A DNA stretch of 64,000 nucleotides from Rubrivivax sp. Lineage in GTDB: Bacteria > Pseudomonadota > Gammaproteobacteria > Burkholderiales > Burkholderiaceae_C. The stretch spans positions 1-64,000 of the forward strand of contig JADCGQ010000010.1 of assembly GCA_020248945.1 (NCBI GenBank), written 5' to 3'. Shown one piece after another: positions 42,045 to 50,614 of this stretch; position 1 is the first letter of the stretch, and every line of letters begins with the position of its first letter. Below the pieces are notes generated by a model. That model had not been told where the DNA came from. It saw only the letters and a list, made by a program, of their open reading frames with translations, and ran no database searches. Position numbers and translations under genes: made by a program.

Positions 42045-42908
42045 ATGCTGCCACCCAACGCCCTGAGTCACCCCGTCGCGCCCTTCGGCATCCTGGCCCT
42101 GGGCGCGCTGGTGCTGTACGTGCCGTCGTTCCGCGACCTGCTCGACGGCATCTGGGGCTCCGACCAGCAAGGCCATGGCCCGCTGGTGCTGGCCATCTCG
42201 CTGTGGCTGCTGTGGCGCAAGGGCGGCGAGCTGCTGGCTCTGCCCGAGCAGCCGGCACGCACGGCGGGCTGGGGCTGCTTCGGCATCGCGATGCTGCTGT
42301 ACGCCTTCGGGCGCACGCAGGGCATCCAGATGTTCGAGGTTGGCTCGCTGATCTGGCTCGTGGTGTCGGCGCTGCTGCTGTTCCGCGGGTCGGCGGCAGT
42401 CAAGCTGGTGTGGTTTCCGCTGTTCTTCATGCTCTTCATGGTGCCGCTGCCGGGCGTGGCCGTCGACACGCTGACGCAGCCCATGAAGCTGGCCGTCAGC
42501 ACCGTGGCCGAGTTCATTCTCTGGAACGTCGGCTATCCGGTGGCGCGCACCGGCGTCATCCTGCAGGTGGGGCCGTACCAGCTGCTCGTGGCCGACGCCT
42601 GCGCCGGCCTGAACACGCTGCTCACGCTTGAGGCGCTGGGCCTGCTCTACCTGAACCTGGTGCGCCACGAATCGGCCGCGCGCAACATCACGCTGGCCAT
42701 CCTCATCGTGCCGATCAGCTTTGCCGCCAACGTCATCCGCGTGATCACGCTGACGCTCATCACGTATCACTTCGGCGACGAAGCCGGCCAGGGCTTCCTG
42801 CACGGCTTTGCCGGCATGGTGCTGTTCATGGCGGCCCTGATGCTGATCATCGCAGCCGACACCGCCACGCGCGCCTTCGTGCGCACGCGCGGCCCGCAGG
42901 CGGCCTGA
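42045..42908 (+). CDS. xrtB: Exosortase B (XrtB)
   Basis: A 287-residue multi-spanning membrane transpeptidase predicted to cleave PEP-CTERM tails and attach the proteins to a surface polymer. About seven or eight helices are visible. The active residues are Cys186 in VADACAGLNTLLTLEALGLL, Arg232 in ANVIRVITL, and His253 in FLHGFAGMVLFM. GSDQQGHGPLVLAISLWLLW near the N-terminus is typical of the B type. The ATG 42045 follows the repeat; the longer frame runs through the repeat and is not used. epsI follows two bases later. Confidence 0.95.
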   Translation: MLPPNALSHPVAPFGILALGALVLYVPSFRDLLDGIWGSDQQGHGPLVLAISLWLLWRKGGELLALPEQPARTAGWGCFGIAMLLYAFGRTQGIQMFEVGSLIWLVVSALLLFRGSAAVKLVWFPLFFMLFMVPLPGVAVDTLTQPMKLAVSTVAEFILWNVGYPVARTGVILQVGPYQLLVADACAGLNTLLTLEALGLLYLNLVRHESAARNITLAILIVPISFAANVIRVITLTLITYHFGDEAGQGFLHGFAGMVLFMAALMLIIAADTATRAFVRTRGPQAA

Positions 42909-42910
42909 GC

Positions 42911-43630
42911 ATGATGGGCTTGTCGCGGCCCGTGGCGCAGGCGCTGGCGATGGTGGTCGCCATGGTGCTGGTGGCCTTGCTCGCGCAGGCCGGCAAGCCG
43001 GTGCACAAGCTCGCCGACCAGCGCGCGCGTTTCGACCTCGAGAAGGTGATCCCTGAGCAGTTCGGCGACTGGCGGCTGCTGCGCGCCGGTGGCGTGGTGC
43101 TGCCCGACCCGAGCGTACTGGCCAACCTGCAGCGGCTGTACACGCAGACCTTGTCGCGCGCCTACGTCAACAGCCGCGGCACCGTGATCATGCTGTCCAT
43201 CGCCTACGGCGACGACCAGCGAGCGACCATGGCCGTGCACTATCCCGAGGTCTGCTACCCGGCCCAGGGCTTCCAGGTGCGCAGCAACCGGGTCGACTCG
43301 GTGGTCACGCCCCACGGCACGCTGCCGGTGCGGCGGCTCGAGACCGAGCTGTCGCGGCAGCGCTTCGAACCGGTGACGTACTGGGTGACCATCGGCGACC
43401 GCATCTCGCTTGGCGGCTTCGAGCGCCGGCTGATCGAACTCGAATACGGCCTGCAGCGCGTCATCCCCGACGGGCTGTTGTTCCGCGTGTCGTCGATCAA
43501 CCGCGACTCGCCCCAGGCCTTCCGCGACCAGGACGCCTTCACGCGCGACCTGCTGGCCGCGTTGCCGCAGCTCAGCCGCGAGTGGCTGGCCGGCAACCCG
43601 GCCCGGCTGGCCGCGGCGCCGCAGCCTTGA
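42911..43630 (+). CDS. epsI: Exosortase-associated protein EpsI
   Basis: A 239-residue protein with an N-terminal hydrophobic segment (about residues 8-28), likely exported or anchored. The EpsI core has VIPEQFGDWRLL, VIMLSIAYGDDQRATMAVHY followed by PEVCYPAQGF, and PVRRLETELSRQRFEPVTYW. The conserved Cys in PEVCYPAQGF is present. EpsI proteins always accompany exosortases; in other systems it is fused to the exosortase. The exact role is unknown. Next gene starts three bases after its stop. Confidence 0.92.
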   Translation: MMGLSRPVAQALAMVVAMVLVALLAQAGKPVHKLADQRARFDLEKVIPEQFGDWRLLRAGGVVLPDPSVLANLQRLYTQTLSRAYVNSRGTVIMLSIAYGDDQRATMAVHYPEVCYPAQGFQVRSNRVDSVVTPHGTLPVRRLETELSRQRFEPVTYWVTIGDRISLGGFERRLIELEYGLQRVIPDGLLFRVSSINRDSPQAFRDQDAFTRDLLAALPQLSREWLAGNPARLAAAPQP

Positions 43631-43633
43631 GCC

Positions 43634-44494
43634 ATGGCTGTCGACGGTCAAGGGCGCCTCGGCGTCGTCGCTTACGCCTTTGAGCCCCGCCGGAGACCGG
43701 CCCTGCGTCGTGCGCTGCAGAGCCTGGCCGCCGTGGCGCCCTGGCCGGCGGGCAGCCGGCTCGTGCTGGTGCGCCGGGCCGGGCAGCCCGCGTTGGGCGA
43801 CCCGGGGATCGGCCTGCCGGTGCTGGAGCTCGCTGACGACGGTCTGCGCTGGGAGTTCGGCGCGTGGCAGCGGGGCATCGACGCCCTGCGCGGCCCCGGC
43901 GAGCCCGACGCCTGGCTGCTGCTCAACGACACGGCGGGTGTCAACGACCCCTGGCCGGTGGCCGAGCGACAGGCCTTGCGGCGTGCTGCCGATGCGATGG
44001 CCGCGACTGACGCGGTGGTGCTGGCCGGCGCCGTGAAGCCGGCTCCGCAGGCCTGCGCCTTGGCGGGCCAGCCCTTGCCGGCTTGGGTGCAGTCGCAGGC
44101 CTGCGCGCTGTCCGCTGCGGCCCTGGGCGCGCTCGACGGACGTGTGTTCGATGCCGATCTGTTTTCGGCGCCTCAGGTGTCGCAAGGCCGGCTGGCCTGG
44201 CCGCCTGCGGTGTCGGCCGCGCTCGCGGCGCACATCGGCGGCTGGCTCACGCGGCCGGGCAAGGACGGCTGGCGCCACCACAGCGGCCGCGCCGAGGTGG
44301 CGGACGCCCTGCTGCGCGACAAGGCCGGCGCCATCCTGCTCGAAAAGCGGCTCGCCGCCACCGTGCTGGCTGCGGGCGGCACATTGCAGGACTGCAGCCC
44401 GCCGGAGCCTGGCGCTTTGCAGCTGCTGGCGCGGCGACTCTTCTACTGGCAACGTCGGCTGGGGCAGTCGCTGCCGCACCGGCGCGTGGCCTGA
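43634..44494 (+). CDS. RgpF-like protein, putative polysaccharide glycosyltransferase
   Basis: A 286-residue cytosolic protein of uncertain function. The N-terminus GVVAYAFEPRRRPALRRALQ and especially RWEFGAWQRGIDAL followed by WLLLNDTAGVNDPW resemble the YDFGAWxxG and LLLNDS motifs of RgpF/rhamnan-synthesis proteins. The first half would be the transferase core; the C-terminal half has AHIGGWLTRPGKDGWRHHSG and no known motif. It sits inside the eps gene string, three bases after epsI and 21 before a glycosyltransferase. The assignment is inferred from two motifs. Confidence 0.6.
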   Translation: MAVDGQGRLGVVAYAFEPRRRPALRRALQSLAAVAPWPAGSRLVLVRRAGQPALGDPGIGLPVLELADDGLRWEFGAWQRGIDALRGPGEPDAWLLLNDTAGVNDPWPVAERQALRRAADAMAATDAVVLAGAVKPAPQACALAGQPLPAWVQSQACALSAAALGALDGRVFDADLFSAPQVSQGRLAWPPAVSAALAAHIGGWLTRPGKDGWRHHSGRAEVADALLRDKAGAILLEKRLAATVLAAGGTLQDCSPPEPGALQLLARRLFYWQRRLGQSLPHRRVA

Positions 44495-44515
44495 GACACC
44501 CGGGAAAAGGGCACC

Positions 44516-45805
44516 ATGGCCGAGCGCCTGCTCGTCATCGTCGATCAGTTGCCGCACCCGCCGCGCAACGGCGCGACGCTGCCGCTGTGCCACTACCTGG
44601 CGCAGCTCTCGCGCACTCACGACGTTCGGCTGGCGCTGCTGCACGATGATGACCGCCCCGTCGATGCCGCCGAGCGTGCCCAAAACGAGCGCCGCTTCGG
44701 CCCCGTGCTGCAAGCCGGCTGCGCCCGCCGCAGCGCCTGGGCACGCGTGACCGCCGAGCTCTCGGGTCGCGGCATGTTCCAGCACGGATGGGTGGCGACC
44801 GACACGCGCGCCTTTGACGAACTGGCCGCGCGTGACGCGGGCTGGTGCACGGCGCCGGTGCTGGTGTCGCCGATCAGCGCGCTGGCGCGTTGGCACGCGG
44901 TGCGCGCCGCACTGCCGCGCTGGCGGGCGCGGCGCACGGTGGTGGCCGTGCACGACTGCACCGCGGCCGAGTACCGTTGGCGCTGGCGCTCGCCGCAGCC
45001 CGGCGCGCTAGGGCGTGCCAAGGCGTGGAGCCACTGGCTGCGTGCACCGCTGATCGCCCGCGCCGAAGCCCGCCTGCTGGCCGAGGCCGACGCCGTTCTG
45101 GTGCAGACCGAGACCGATCGGGCCGCGATGAGGCAGCTTGTTGGCGCCGCTACGGCGTCGCGCACGCAGCTCGCCCCCAACGGCGTACGCGCTGATCTGT
45201 TCGACATCGACGCCTCGCCGGGCGCAGACGCCCAGGTCCTGTTCGTGGCCGAGCTCAGCGGCGAGTACGCTCCGATCGCCGCCTGGTTGTGCCGCAGCGT
45301 GTGGCCGGGGGTGCGCGCCGCGCATCCAGCCGCCACGCTCACCATCGTGGGTCGTGGTGCCGATGCCGCGCTGAAGCAGCTGCTCGCCGCCACCGACGGC
45401 GTGACGCAGATCGAGTTCGCGGCCGACCTGGCGCCGCTCTATGGGCGCAGCGCCGTCGTCTGGAGCCCGCTCTGGAAGGGCTTCGGCCTCATCAACAAGA
45501 CGCTCGAGGCGATGGCCGCCGCGCGGCCGGTGGTGGGGGGCCTCGCGGCGTTCAACGGCATCGCCGGCTTCGCCGACGGCGTGCACGGCATTGGTCTCGC
45601 GCGGCCCGACGCCGAGGCGATGGCCGCGGCCACGGTGTCTCTGCTGCGCGAGCCCGCGCGCGCGCAGGCCCTCGGTGTGGCCGGGCGCGAGCTCGTGCGC
45701 GGCTTTCGTTGGGAGCGCACGGCCGAGGTCATCCGCACGGCCTTGTTGGACAGCCCGGCGCCGCAGCCTGCCGACAGGGTGCCCGCCCTCGGGGTGCCGC
45801 GATGA
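44516..45805 (+). CDS. Glycosyltransferase family 4-like protein 1
   Basis: A 429-residue GT-B fold glycosyltransferase. The N-terminus MAERLLVIVDQLPHPPRNGA resembles exosortase-associated sugar transferases. The C-terminal half has FAADLAPLYGRSAVVWSPLW then KGFGLINKTLEAMAAARPVV, the E-containing acceptor/donor region, and a variant EX7E in which the first acidic residue is replaced by Gly (GFGLINKTLE). The sugar is not predictable. Its stop overlaps the ligase gene start (ATGA). Confidence 0.85.
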   Translation: MAERLLVIVDQLPHPPRNGATLPLCHYLAQLSRTHDVRLALLHDDDRPVDAAERAQNERRFGPVLQAGCARRSAWARVTAELSGRGMFQHGWVATDTRAFDELAARDAGWCTAPVLVSPISALARWHAVRAALPRWRARRTVVAVHDCTAAEYRWRWRSPQPGALGRAKAWSHWLRAPLIARAEARLLAEADAVLVQTETDRAAMRQLVGAATASRTQLAPNGVRADLFDIDASPGADAQVLFVAELSGEYAPIAAWLCRSVWPGVRAAHPAATLTIVGRGADAALKQLLAATDGVTQIEFAADLAPLYGRSAVVWSPLWKGFGLINKTLEAMAAARPVVGGLAAFNGIAGFADGVHGIGLARPDAEAMAAATVSLLREPARAQALGVAGRELVRGFRWERTAEVIRTALLDSPAPQPADRVPALGVPR

Positions 45806-47106
45806 AACCCCGCACTTGGTTTGCGCCGCGCCTGCCGATGCGCCGGGCCCGCCCGGTCACGATGATGCGGACCCTCTCGGCGCCGCAGCCGGCCGAGGGC
45901 TCGGCGCTGTTCGTGGCCCAGTTCACCGCCTACGTGCTGCTGATGGGCCTGGCCTACACGGCGCAGGCCGGCCTCATCAAGGCCCTGGGCAACGTCTATG
46001 CCGTGGTCATCTTCGGCCTCGTGGCCTTTGCCTGGGCCACGCGCCGCTACCCGCCGTCGAGCTGGTCGACGGCGGTGGTGCTGAGCTATGTCGTGTACCT
46101 CACGGGCATTACGTGCAGCGTGGTCGTGAACCCCGACCACATCGACTGGGGTGATCTCGTCAAGATCTCGCTCGTACCGGCCTTCATGATCTTCGGCGCG
46201 GCGTTCGAACGCGGCCGTGCCGCGCGCGGTGAGCCGGTGCTGTGGCACCGCAAGGACGTGCGCGTGATGCTGGTGCTGCTGATTGCCGTGCCGCTGGCTA
46301 CCTGGGGTGCGCAGCTGCTGCAGAGCGGCTTCGAGATCGACGGCATCCGCGAGACCTCGATCTTCGCCAACCGCAACAACGCCGCGGTGTACGCCGTCAC
46401 CGTGCTGGCGCTGGTGGCCGCCATCCTCGGCCGGCCGGTGCGCAGCCTGATCCTGTTCATGGCGGCCGGCGTGATGTTCGGCACCCTGGGCGTGTTGCTG
46501 GCGGTGGTGATCGCGCTGGCGCTCACGGTGGCACGGCCACGCGAGCTGCTGGTGCTGGCGCTGCTGATCGCGGCGGCGGGCGCCGGCTACATGATCTGGC
46601 CCGAAGAGAAGCCCTTCGTGCGCTTCACGCCGGTGATCGACAGCATCCGCTACATCGTCGATGGCCGCATCAAGCTGCACAGCACGACCTTCGGCGAACT
46701 GGTGCTGCTGCTGAAGACGCAGGACCTGTCCTTCGTCTTCCGTCTCAAGCACTGGGTCGACCTGATGGCGGTGTGGAGCGCGGCCGACGCGTACCACTGG
46801 CTGTTCGGCTTCGGCGTGGGCTCGTCGGTGCGAGAGTCCGATCTGCGCATGGTGCCGCACAACGATTACCTGCGGCTGCTGTTCGAGTTCGGGCTCGTCA
46901 CGCTGGCCGCCTTCGTGGCGATGCTCGCGCTGGTGTTCGTGCGCCTGGGCCGGCGCTGGGAGACGGTGCCGCTGCTGGCCGTGGCCATCTACCTGTTCTC
47001 GGAGAACCTGGTCACCAACTACACGGCGATGGCCTTCTTCTTCTTCAGTGCCGGCGTGCTGGCGGAGCGCGTGGCCCGGGAACGTGCCGCTGCTGGGCGG
47101 CAATGA
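45802..47106 (+). CDS. O-antigen ligase/Wzy-type polymerase family membrane protein
   Basis: A 434-residue inner-membrane protein with around ten helices. From about residue 320, the large periplasmic loop carries FRLKHWVDLMAVWSAADAYH and ends with GVGSSVRESDLRMVPHNDYL, with the conserved His of HNDYLRLLFEFG. This is the Wzy_C (O-antigen ligase) signature. With a Wzx flippase nearby, it is probably the exopolysaccharide polymerase rather than a lipid A ligase. Overlap with both neighbours indicates operon membership. Confidence 0.88.
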   Translation: MKPRTWFAPRLPMRRARPVTMMRTLSAPQPAEGSALFVAQFTAYVLLMGLAYTAQAGLIKALGNVYAVVIFGLVAFAWATRRYPPSSWSTAVVLSYVVYLTGITCSVVVNPDHIDWGDLVKISLVPAFMIFGAAFERGRAARGEPVLWHRKDVRVMLVLLIAVPLATWGAQLLQSGFEIDGIRETSIFANRNNAAVYAVTVLALVAAILGRPVRSLILFMAAGVMFGTLGVLLAVVIALALTVARPRELLVLALLIAAAGAGYMIWPEEKPFVRFTPVIDSIRYIVDGRIKLHSTTFGELVLLLKTQDLSFVFRLKHWVDLMAVWSAADAYHWLFGFGVGSSVRESDLRMVPHNDYLRLLFEFGLVTLAAFVAMLALVFVRLGRRWETVPLLAVAIYLFSENLVTNYTAMAFFFFSAGVLAERVARERAAAGRQ

Positions 47107-48350
47107 CGCGGCTGCTCAACGTCAACACCTATCACTACCGGCGTGGCGGCAGCGACGTCGTCTATCTCGAGCACGGCGCAATGATGCAGGCGCAGGGCTT
47201 CGACTGCGGCTGGTTCGCGATGCAGCACCCGAAGAACGAGCCCACGCCCTGGAGCGAGCACTTCATCGACGAGATCGAGTTCGGCCACGACTACGGCCTG
47301 GCGAAGAAGCTCGTGATGGCCGCCAAGGTGGTGTGGTCGTGGGAAGCCCGCGACAAGCTCGCGCGGCTGCTCGACCGCTTCCCGGCCGACATCGCGCACC
47401 TGCACTGCATCTACCACCATCACTCGCCCGCGATCCTGCCCTTGCTGGCCGAGCGCGGCGTGCCGGTGGTGATGACGGCGCACGACCTGAAGATCGCCTG
47501 CCCCAACTACAAGATGCGCAACGCAGACGGCCCCTGCGAGCGCTGCAAGCAAGGCTCGGTGCTCAACGTGGTACGCCACCGCTGCGTGCAGGACTCGCTG
47601 GCCGCCAGCGCGGTGGTGGCGGTGGAGAGCGGCCTGCACCGCGCACTCGGCACCTGGCAGCGGCACCTGGCGGCCGTCGTCTGCCCGAGCCGCTTTTTCG
47701 TCGAGAAGTTCGTCGAGTGGGGTTGGCCCCGCGAGCGCTTCGTGCACGTGCCCAACTGGGTCGATGCCGATCGTTTCGAGCACGGTTTCGAGCCCGGTGG
47801 CTATGCGCTGTACTTCGGGCGGCTCGTGCTCGACAAGGGCCTGGAGACGATGGTGCGTGCGGCCCATGCGGCGAAGCTGACGCTCAAGTTGGCAGGCACC
47901 GGGCCCGATGAGGCAACGTTGAGGAGCCTGGTGGCGGAACTCGGCGCCGAGGTCGAGTTCCTGGGCTATCGCAGCGGAAGCGCCTTGCACGACGTGGTCC
48001 GCGGCGCGCGCTGCGTGGTACTGGCCTCGGAGCTGTTCGAGAACGCGCCGATGATGCTGCTCGAAGCCATGGCGCTGGGCAAGCCGGTGGTGGGCGCGCG
48101 CATCGGCGGCATCCCCGAGGTCGTGATCGAGGGCGACACCGGCTGGCTCTTCAGCAGCGGCAGCGTGCCTGAACTGGCCGAGCGGCTGGCCGCCGTGAAG
48201 GCCCTGCCCGACGCGCATCTGGCGGGCATGGGTCGAGCGGCGCGCCGGCATGTCGAGCAGACCTTTTCGCGCCAGCGCTACCTGGACGCCATGCTGGCGC
48301 TGTACGCCCGGCTCGGCGTGGCGCTGCCCGAACCTGTGGGCGCTGCATGA
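47103..48350 (+). CDS. Glycosyltransferase family 4-like protein 2
   Basis: A 415-residue GT4 glycosyltransferase. The N-terminal part has NVNTYHYRRGGSDVVYLEHG, and VVMTAHDLKIACPNYKMRN with Cys motifs CERCKQGSVLNVVRHRC. The GT4 domain has YALYFGRLVLDKGLETMV and the EX7E motif ENAPMMLLE followed by AMALGKPVVGARIGGIPE. It overlaps neighbours on both sides by four bases. Acceptor and sugar are unknown. Confidence 0.9.
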   Translation: MTRLLNVNTYHYRRGGSDVVYLEHGAMMQAQGFDCGWFAMQHPKNEPTPWSEHFIDEIEFGHDYGLAKKLVMAAKVVWSWEARDKLARLLDRFPADIAHLHCIYHHHSPAILPLLAERGVPVVMTAHDLKIACPNYKMRNADGPCERCKQGSVLNVVRHRCVQDSLAASAVVAVESGLHRALGTWQRHLAAVVCPSRFFVEKFVEWGWPRERFVHVPNWVDADRFEHGFEPGGYALYFGRLVLDKGLETMVRAAHAAKLTLKLAGTGPDEATLRSLVAELGAEVEFLGYRSGSALHDVVRGARCVVLASELFENAPMMLLEAMALGKPVVGARIGGIPEVVIEGDTGWLFSSGSVPELAERLAAVKALPDAHLAGMGRAARRHVEQTFSRQRYLDAMLALYARLGVALPEPVGAA

Positions 48351-49531
48351 AGCCGACCCTGCGCATCCTGGGCATCCGTGGCGTGCCGGCGGCGCACGGC
48401 GGCTTCGAGAGCTTTGCCGAGGCCTTGTCGCTGCACCTGGTGGCCGAGGGCTGGCGCGTCATCGTCTATTGCCAGGAAGACGGCACCGGGCCCGTGCGTG
48501 ACGAAGCCTGGTGCGGCATCGAGCGCGTGGTGATTCCGGTGCGTGTGCCCGGCACGCCGGGCACCATGGTCTTCGACTGGCTCAGCATCGGCCACGCGCT
48601 GGCGCAGCACCGCGCGGCGCAACACCGGGGCGAGCCCGACGGGCTGTGCCTCACGCTCGGCTACAACACGGCCGCCTTCTGCCTGCGCCTGAAGGCGGCA
48701 GGCGTGCGCAACGTCATCAACATGGACGGCATCGAGTGGCGCCGCGCGAAGTGGGGCGCCGCGGCCAAGGCGTGGTTCTGGCTCAACGAACGGGCCGGCT
48801 GCTGGCTCGGCGACCACCTCGTGGCCGACCACCCTGAGATCGCGACCCATCTCGCCACGCGTACCGCCGCTCGGCACATCACGCCCATACCGTATGGCGC
48901 CGAGGCCGTCGTGCCGCGCCATGAGTCCGAGGTGCTGCTGGCCTTGTCGCGGCTCGGCTTGTCGAGCGGCGGTTATGCGACGCTGATCGCTCGACCGGAG
49001 CCCGAGAACTCCATCCTCGAGATCGTCGAGGCCTGGTCGGCGCGGCGGCGCGGCCTGCTGCTGGCCGTGCTGGGCCGCTACGACGACGGCGATGCCTACC
49101 ACCGCCGCGTGCGCGCAGCGGCCGGGCCCGAGGTGCGATTCCTTGGCGCCATCTACGACCGCGCCCTCGTACCGCAGCTGCGGGCGCACGGCATGCTGTA
49201 TGTGCACGGCCATCAGGTTGGCGGTACGAATCCTTCGTTGGTCGAGGCACTCGGTGCGGGCAATGCCGTGCTGGCGCACGACAACCGCTTCAACCGCTGG
49301 GTCGCGGGGCCGGGCGCGGGCTATTTCCGCGATGCGGCGTCGCTGGATGCCGTGCTGTCGGCCGTGTTGGGCAACCCCGCTCGCCTGGCGGCCATGGCCG
49401 AGGCCAGCCGTGCGCGCCATGGCGAGGCCTTCACGCAGCAGGGGGTGCTCGGCCAGCACGCTGCGCTGCTGCGGCAGTGGCTGCCCGCCGTGGCGCCGCA
49501 GGCAGGCGGGCCGCATGGCGCGGCAGGTTGA
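48347..49531 (+). CDS. DUF1972 glycosyltransferase (rhamnosyltransferase-like)
   Basis: A 394-residue glycosyltransferase with the DUF1972 N-terminal domain: LRILGIRGVPAAHGGFESFA and NMDGIEWRRAKWGAAAKAWF. The C-terminal GT4 domain has the motif HQVGGTNPSLVEALGAGNAV. Several DUF1972 members transfer rhamnose, and dTDP-rhamnose genes are in this locus, so rhamnose is a reasonable guess only. It overlaps the previous gene by four bases and is the last plus-strand gene before the reversed lipoprotein. Confidence 0.88.
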   Translation: MKPTLRILGIRGVPAAHGGFESFAEALSLHLVAEGWRVIVYCQEDGTGPVRDEAWCGIERVVIPVRVPGTPGTMVFDWLSIGHALAQHRAAQHRGEPDGLCLTLGYNTAAFCLRLKAAGVRNVINMDGIEWRRAKWGAAAKAWFWLNERAGCWLGDHLVADHPEIATHLATRTAARHITPIPYGAEAVVPRHESEVLLALSRLGLSSGGYATLIARPEPENSILEIVEAWSARRRGLLLAVLGRYDDGDAYHRRVRAAAGPEVRFLGAIYDRALVPQLRAHGMLYVHGHQVGGTNPSLVEALGAGNAVLAHDNRFNRWVAGPGAGYFRDAASLDAVLSAVLGNPARLAAMAEASRARHGEAFTQQGVLGQHAALLRQWLPAVAPQAGGPHGAAG

Positions 49532-49589
49532 GGCCCAGCGCAGCCCTCTGCGGCGGGCGGTGCCCGCGTGGTGCGGCAGCGCGTCCGTG

Positions 49590-50516
49590 TCAGGGGCGCG
49601 TGCGGTCGACGTAGCCGTCGCGCGCGAGCAGGGCCAGGGCTTCGGTGTCGGCTGTGCCCATGCCGTGCCAGTCCCACTCGGCGCCGACGCGGCGGAGTTG
49701 GCCGACGCCGACACCGATGTTGGTGCGGTAGCTGTCCCAGGGCGCGCTGGTGTTGAGCCAGTAGTCGCCGCCGCCGCCGGCCAGCAGGGCGGCGGCCGTG
49801 CCGGGCGGCAGGCTGCGGCCATCGGGTGCCACGGCACGGGCCTGGAAGAGCATCAGCATGCCGCACAGCGGCTCGCTGCCGAGCACGATGCGGCCCTGGC
49901 GTGGCCAGAAGTGGTAGGCGCGGCCGGCGCCGAAGCCGACGCGCCACTGGCCCGGAGCCACTGCAGAGACTTCGGCCGCGATGTTGTCGTTGCCGGCGAA
50001 ATCGGCGCGGAAGGCGGCGCCTTCGATATCGCCCTGCTGCACCCGCTGCCAGCGGCGCGTGCCGGCGCTTTCGGTGCACAGCAACGTTTGCGTCGCACGC
50101 AGTTCCAGGCGCTGGCTGCCCACGGGCGCACCGTCGATCCAGAAGGCCTGGGCCCAGCCGGTGAAGGCGCTGAAGCCCACAGGCACCACGTTGCCGCGGT
50201 CGCGCTTGCTGCGTTCGCGCCAGTCGAAGCCGGGCGGTACGCCGGCCGGGATGGCATCATGCAGCGTGCCGAAGGGTCGCGACAGGGCCTGCAACCGGTC
50301 GAGCGAGAGGCCGAGCGCGACGTGGCCCGGTGGCAGCGCAGCGGTCCGCGGCGGCGTGCCGTCGGTGGCTGGCGGCGCGGAGCCGCCGCTGCCATCGGAG
50401 GCCGGATCGGCGCCGCCACCGCAGGCGGCCAGCAGCAGGCACATCAGTGTCGATGCCAGGGCCATCGGGGCGGGCCGCCAGCGGCGGCGGGGTTGCGACC
50501 AATCAGTGTAGGACAT
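49590..50516 (-). CDS. Predicted lipoprotein of unknown function, reversed inside the eps locus
   Basis: A 308-residue protein with an Arg-rich N-terminus (QPRRRWRPAP), a hydrophobic segment and lipobox LLLAAC at about residue 32, followed by a Gly/Ser/Pro linker. The rest is folded-looking, with FTGWAQAFWIDGAPVGSQRL and GIVLG-like strands and a Cys pair near LLCTES and EPLCGML. I recognise no family. It is opposite to its neighbours, 58 bases after the DUF1972 stop, and divergent from the flippase (98-base gap). A start at Met18 would lose the basic region. Confidence 0.65.
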   Translation of the reverse strand: MSYTDWSQPRRRWRPAPMALASTLMCLLLAACGGGADPASDGSGGSAPPATDGTPPRTAALPPGHVALGLSLDRLQALSRPFGTLHDAIPAGVPPGFDWRERSKRDRGNVVPVGFSAFTGWAQAFWIDGAPVGSQRLELRATQTLLCTESAGTRRWQRVQQGDIEGAAFRADFAGNDNIAAEVSAVAPGQWRVGFGAGRAYHFWPRQGRIVLGSEPLCGMLMLFQARAVAPDGRSLPPGTAAALLAGGGGDYWLNTSAPWDSYRTNIGVGVGQLRRVGAEWDWHGMGTADTEALALLARDGYVDRTRP

Positions 50517-50614
50517 GGCTGCGCGTGGGCGGACGAAGCACGTGTCGCGTTATCGGCGGCTCTCGCCGCGACTGCAGGCTCTTGCAACTCTTGCTCACAC
50601 ACCGGGGATGGCGT

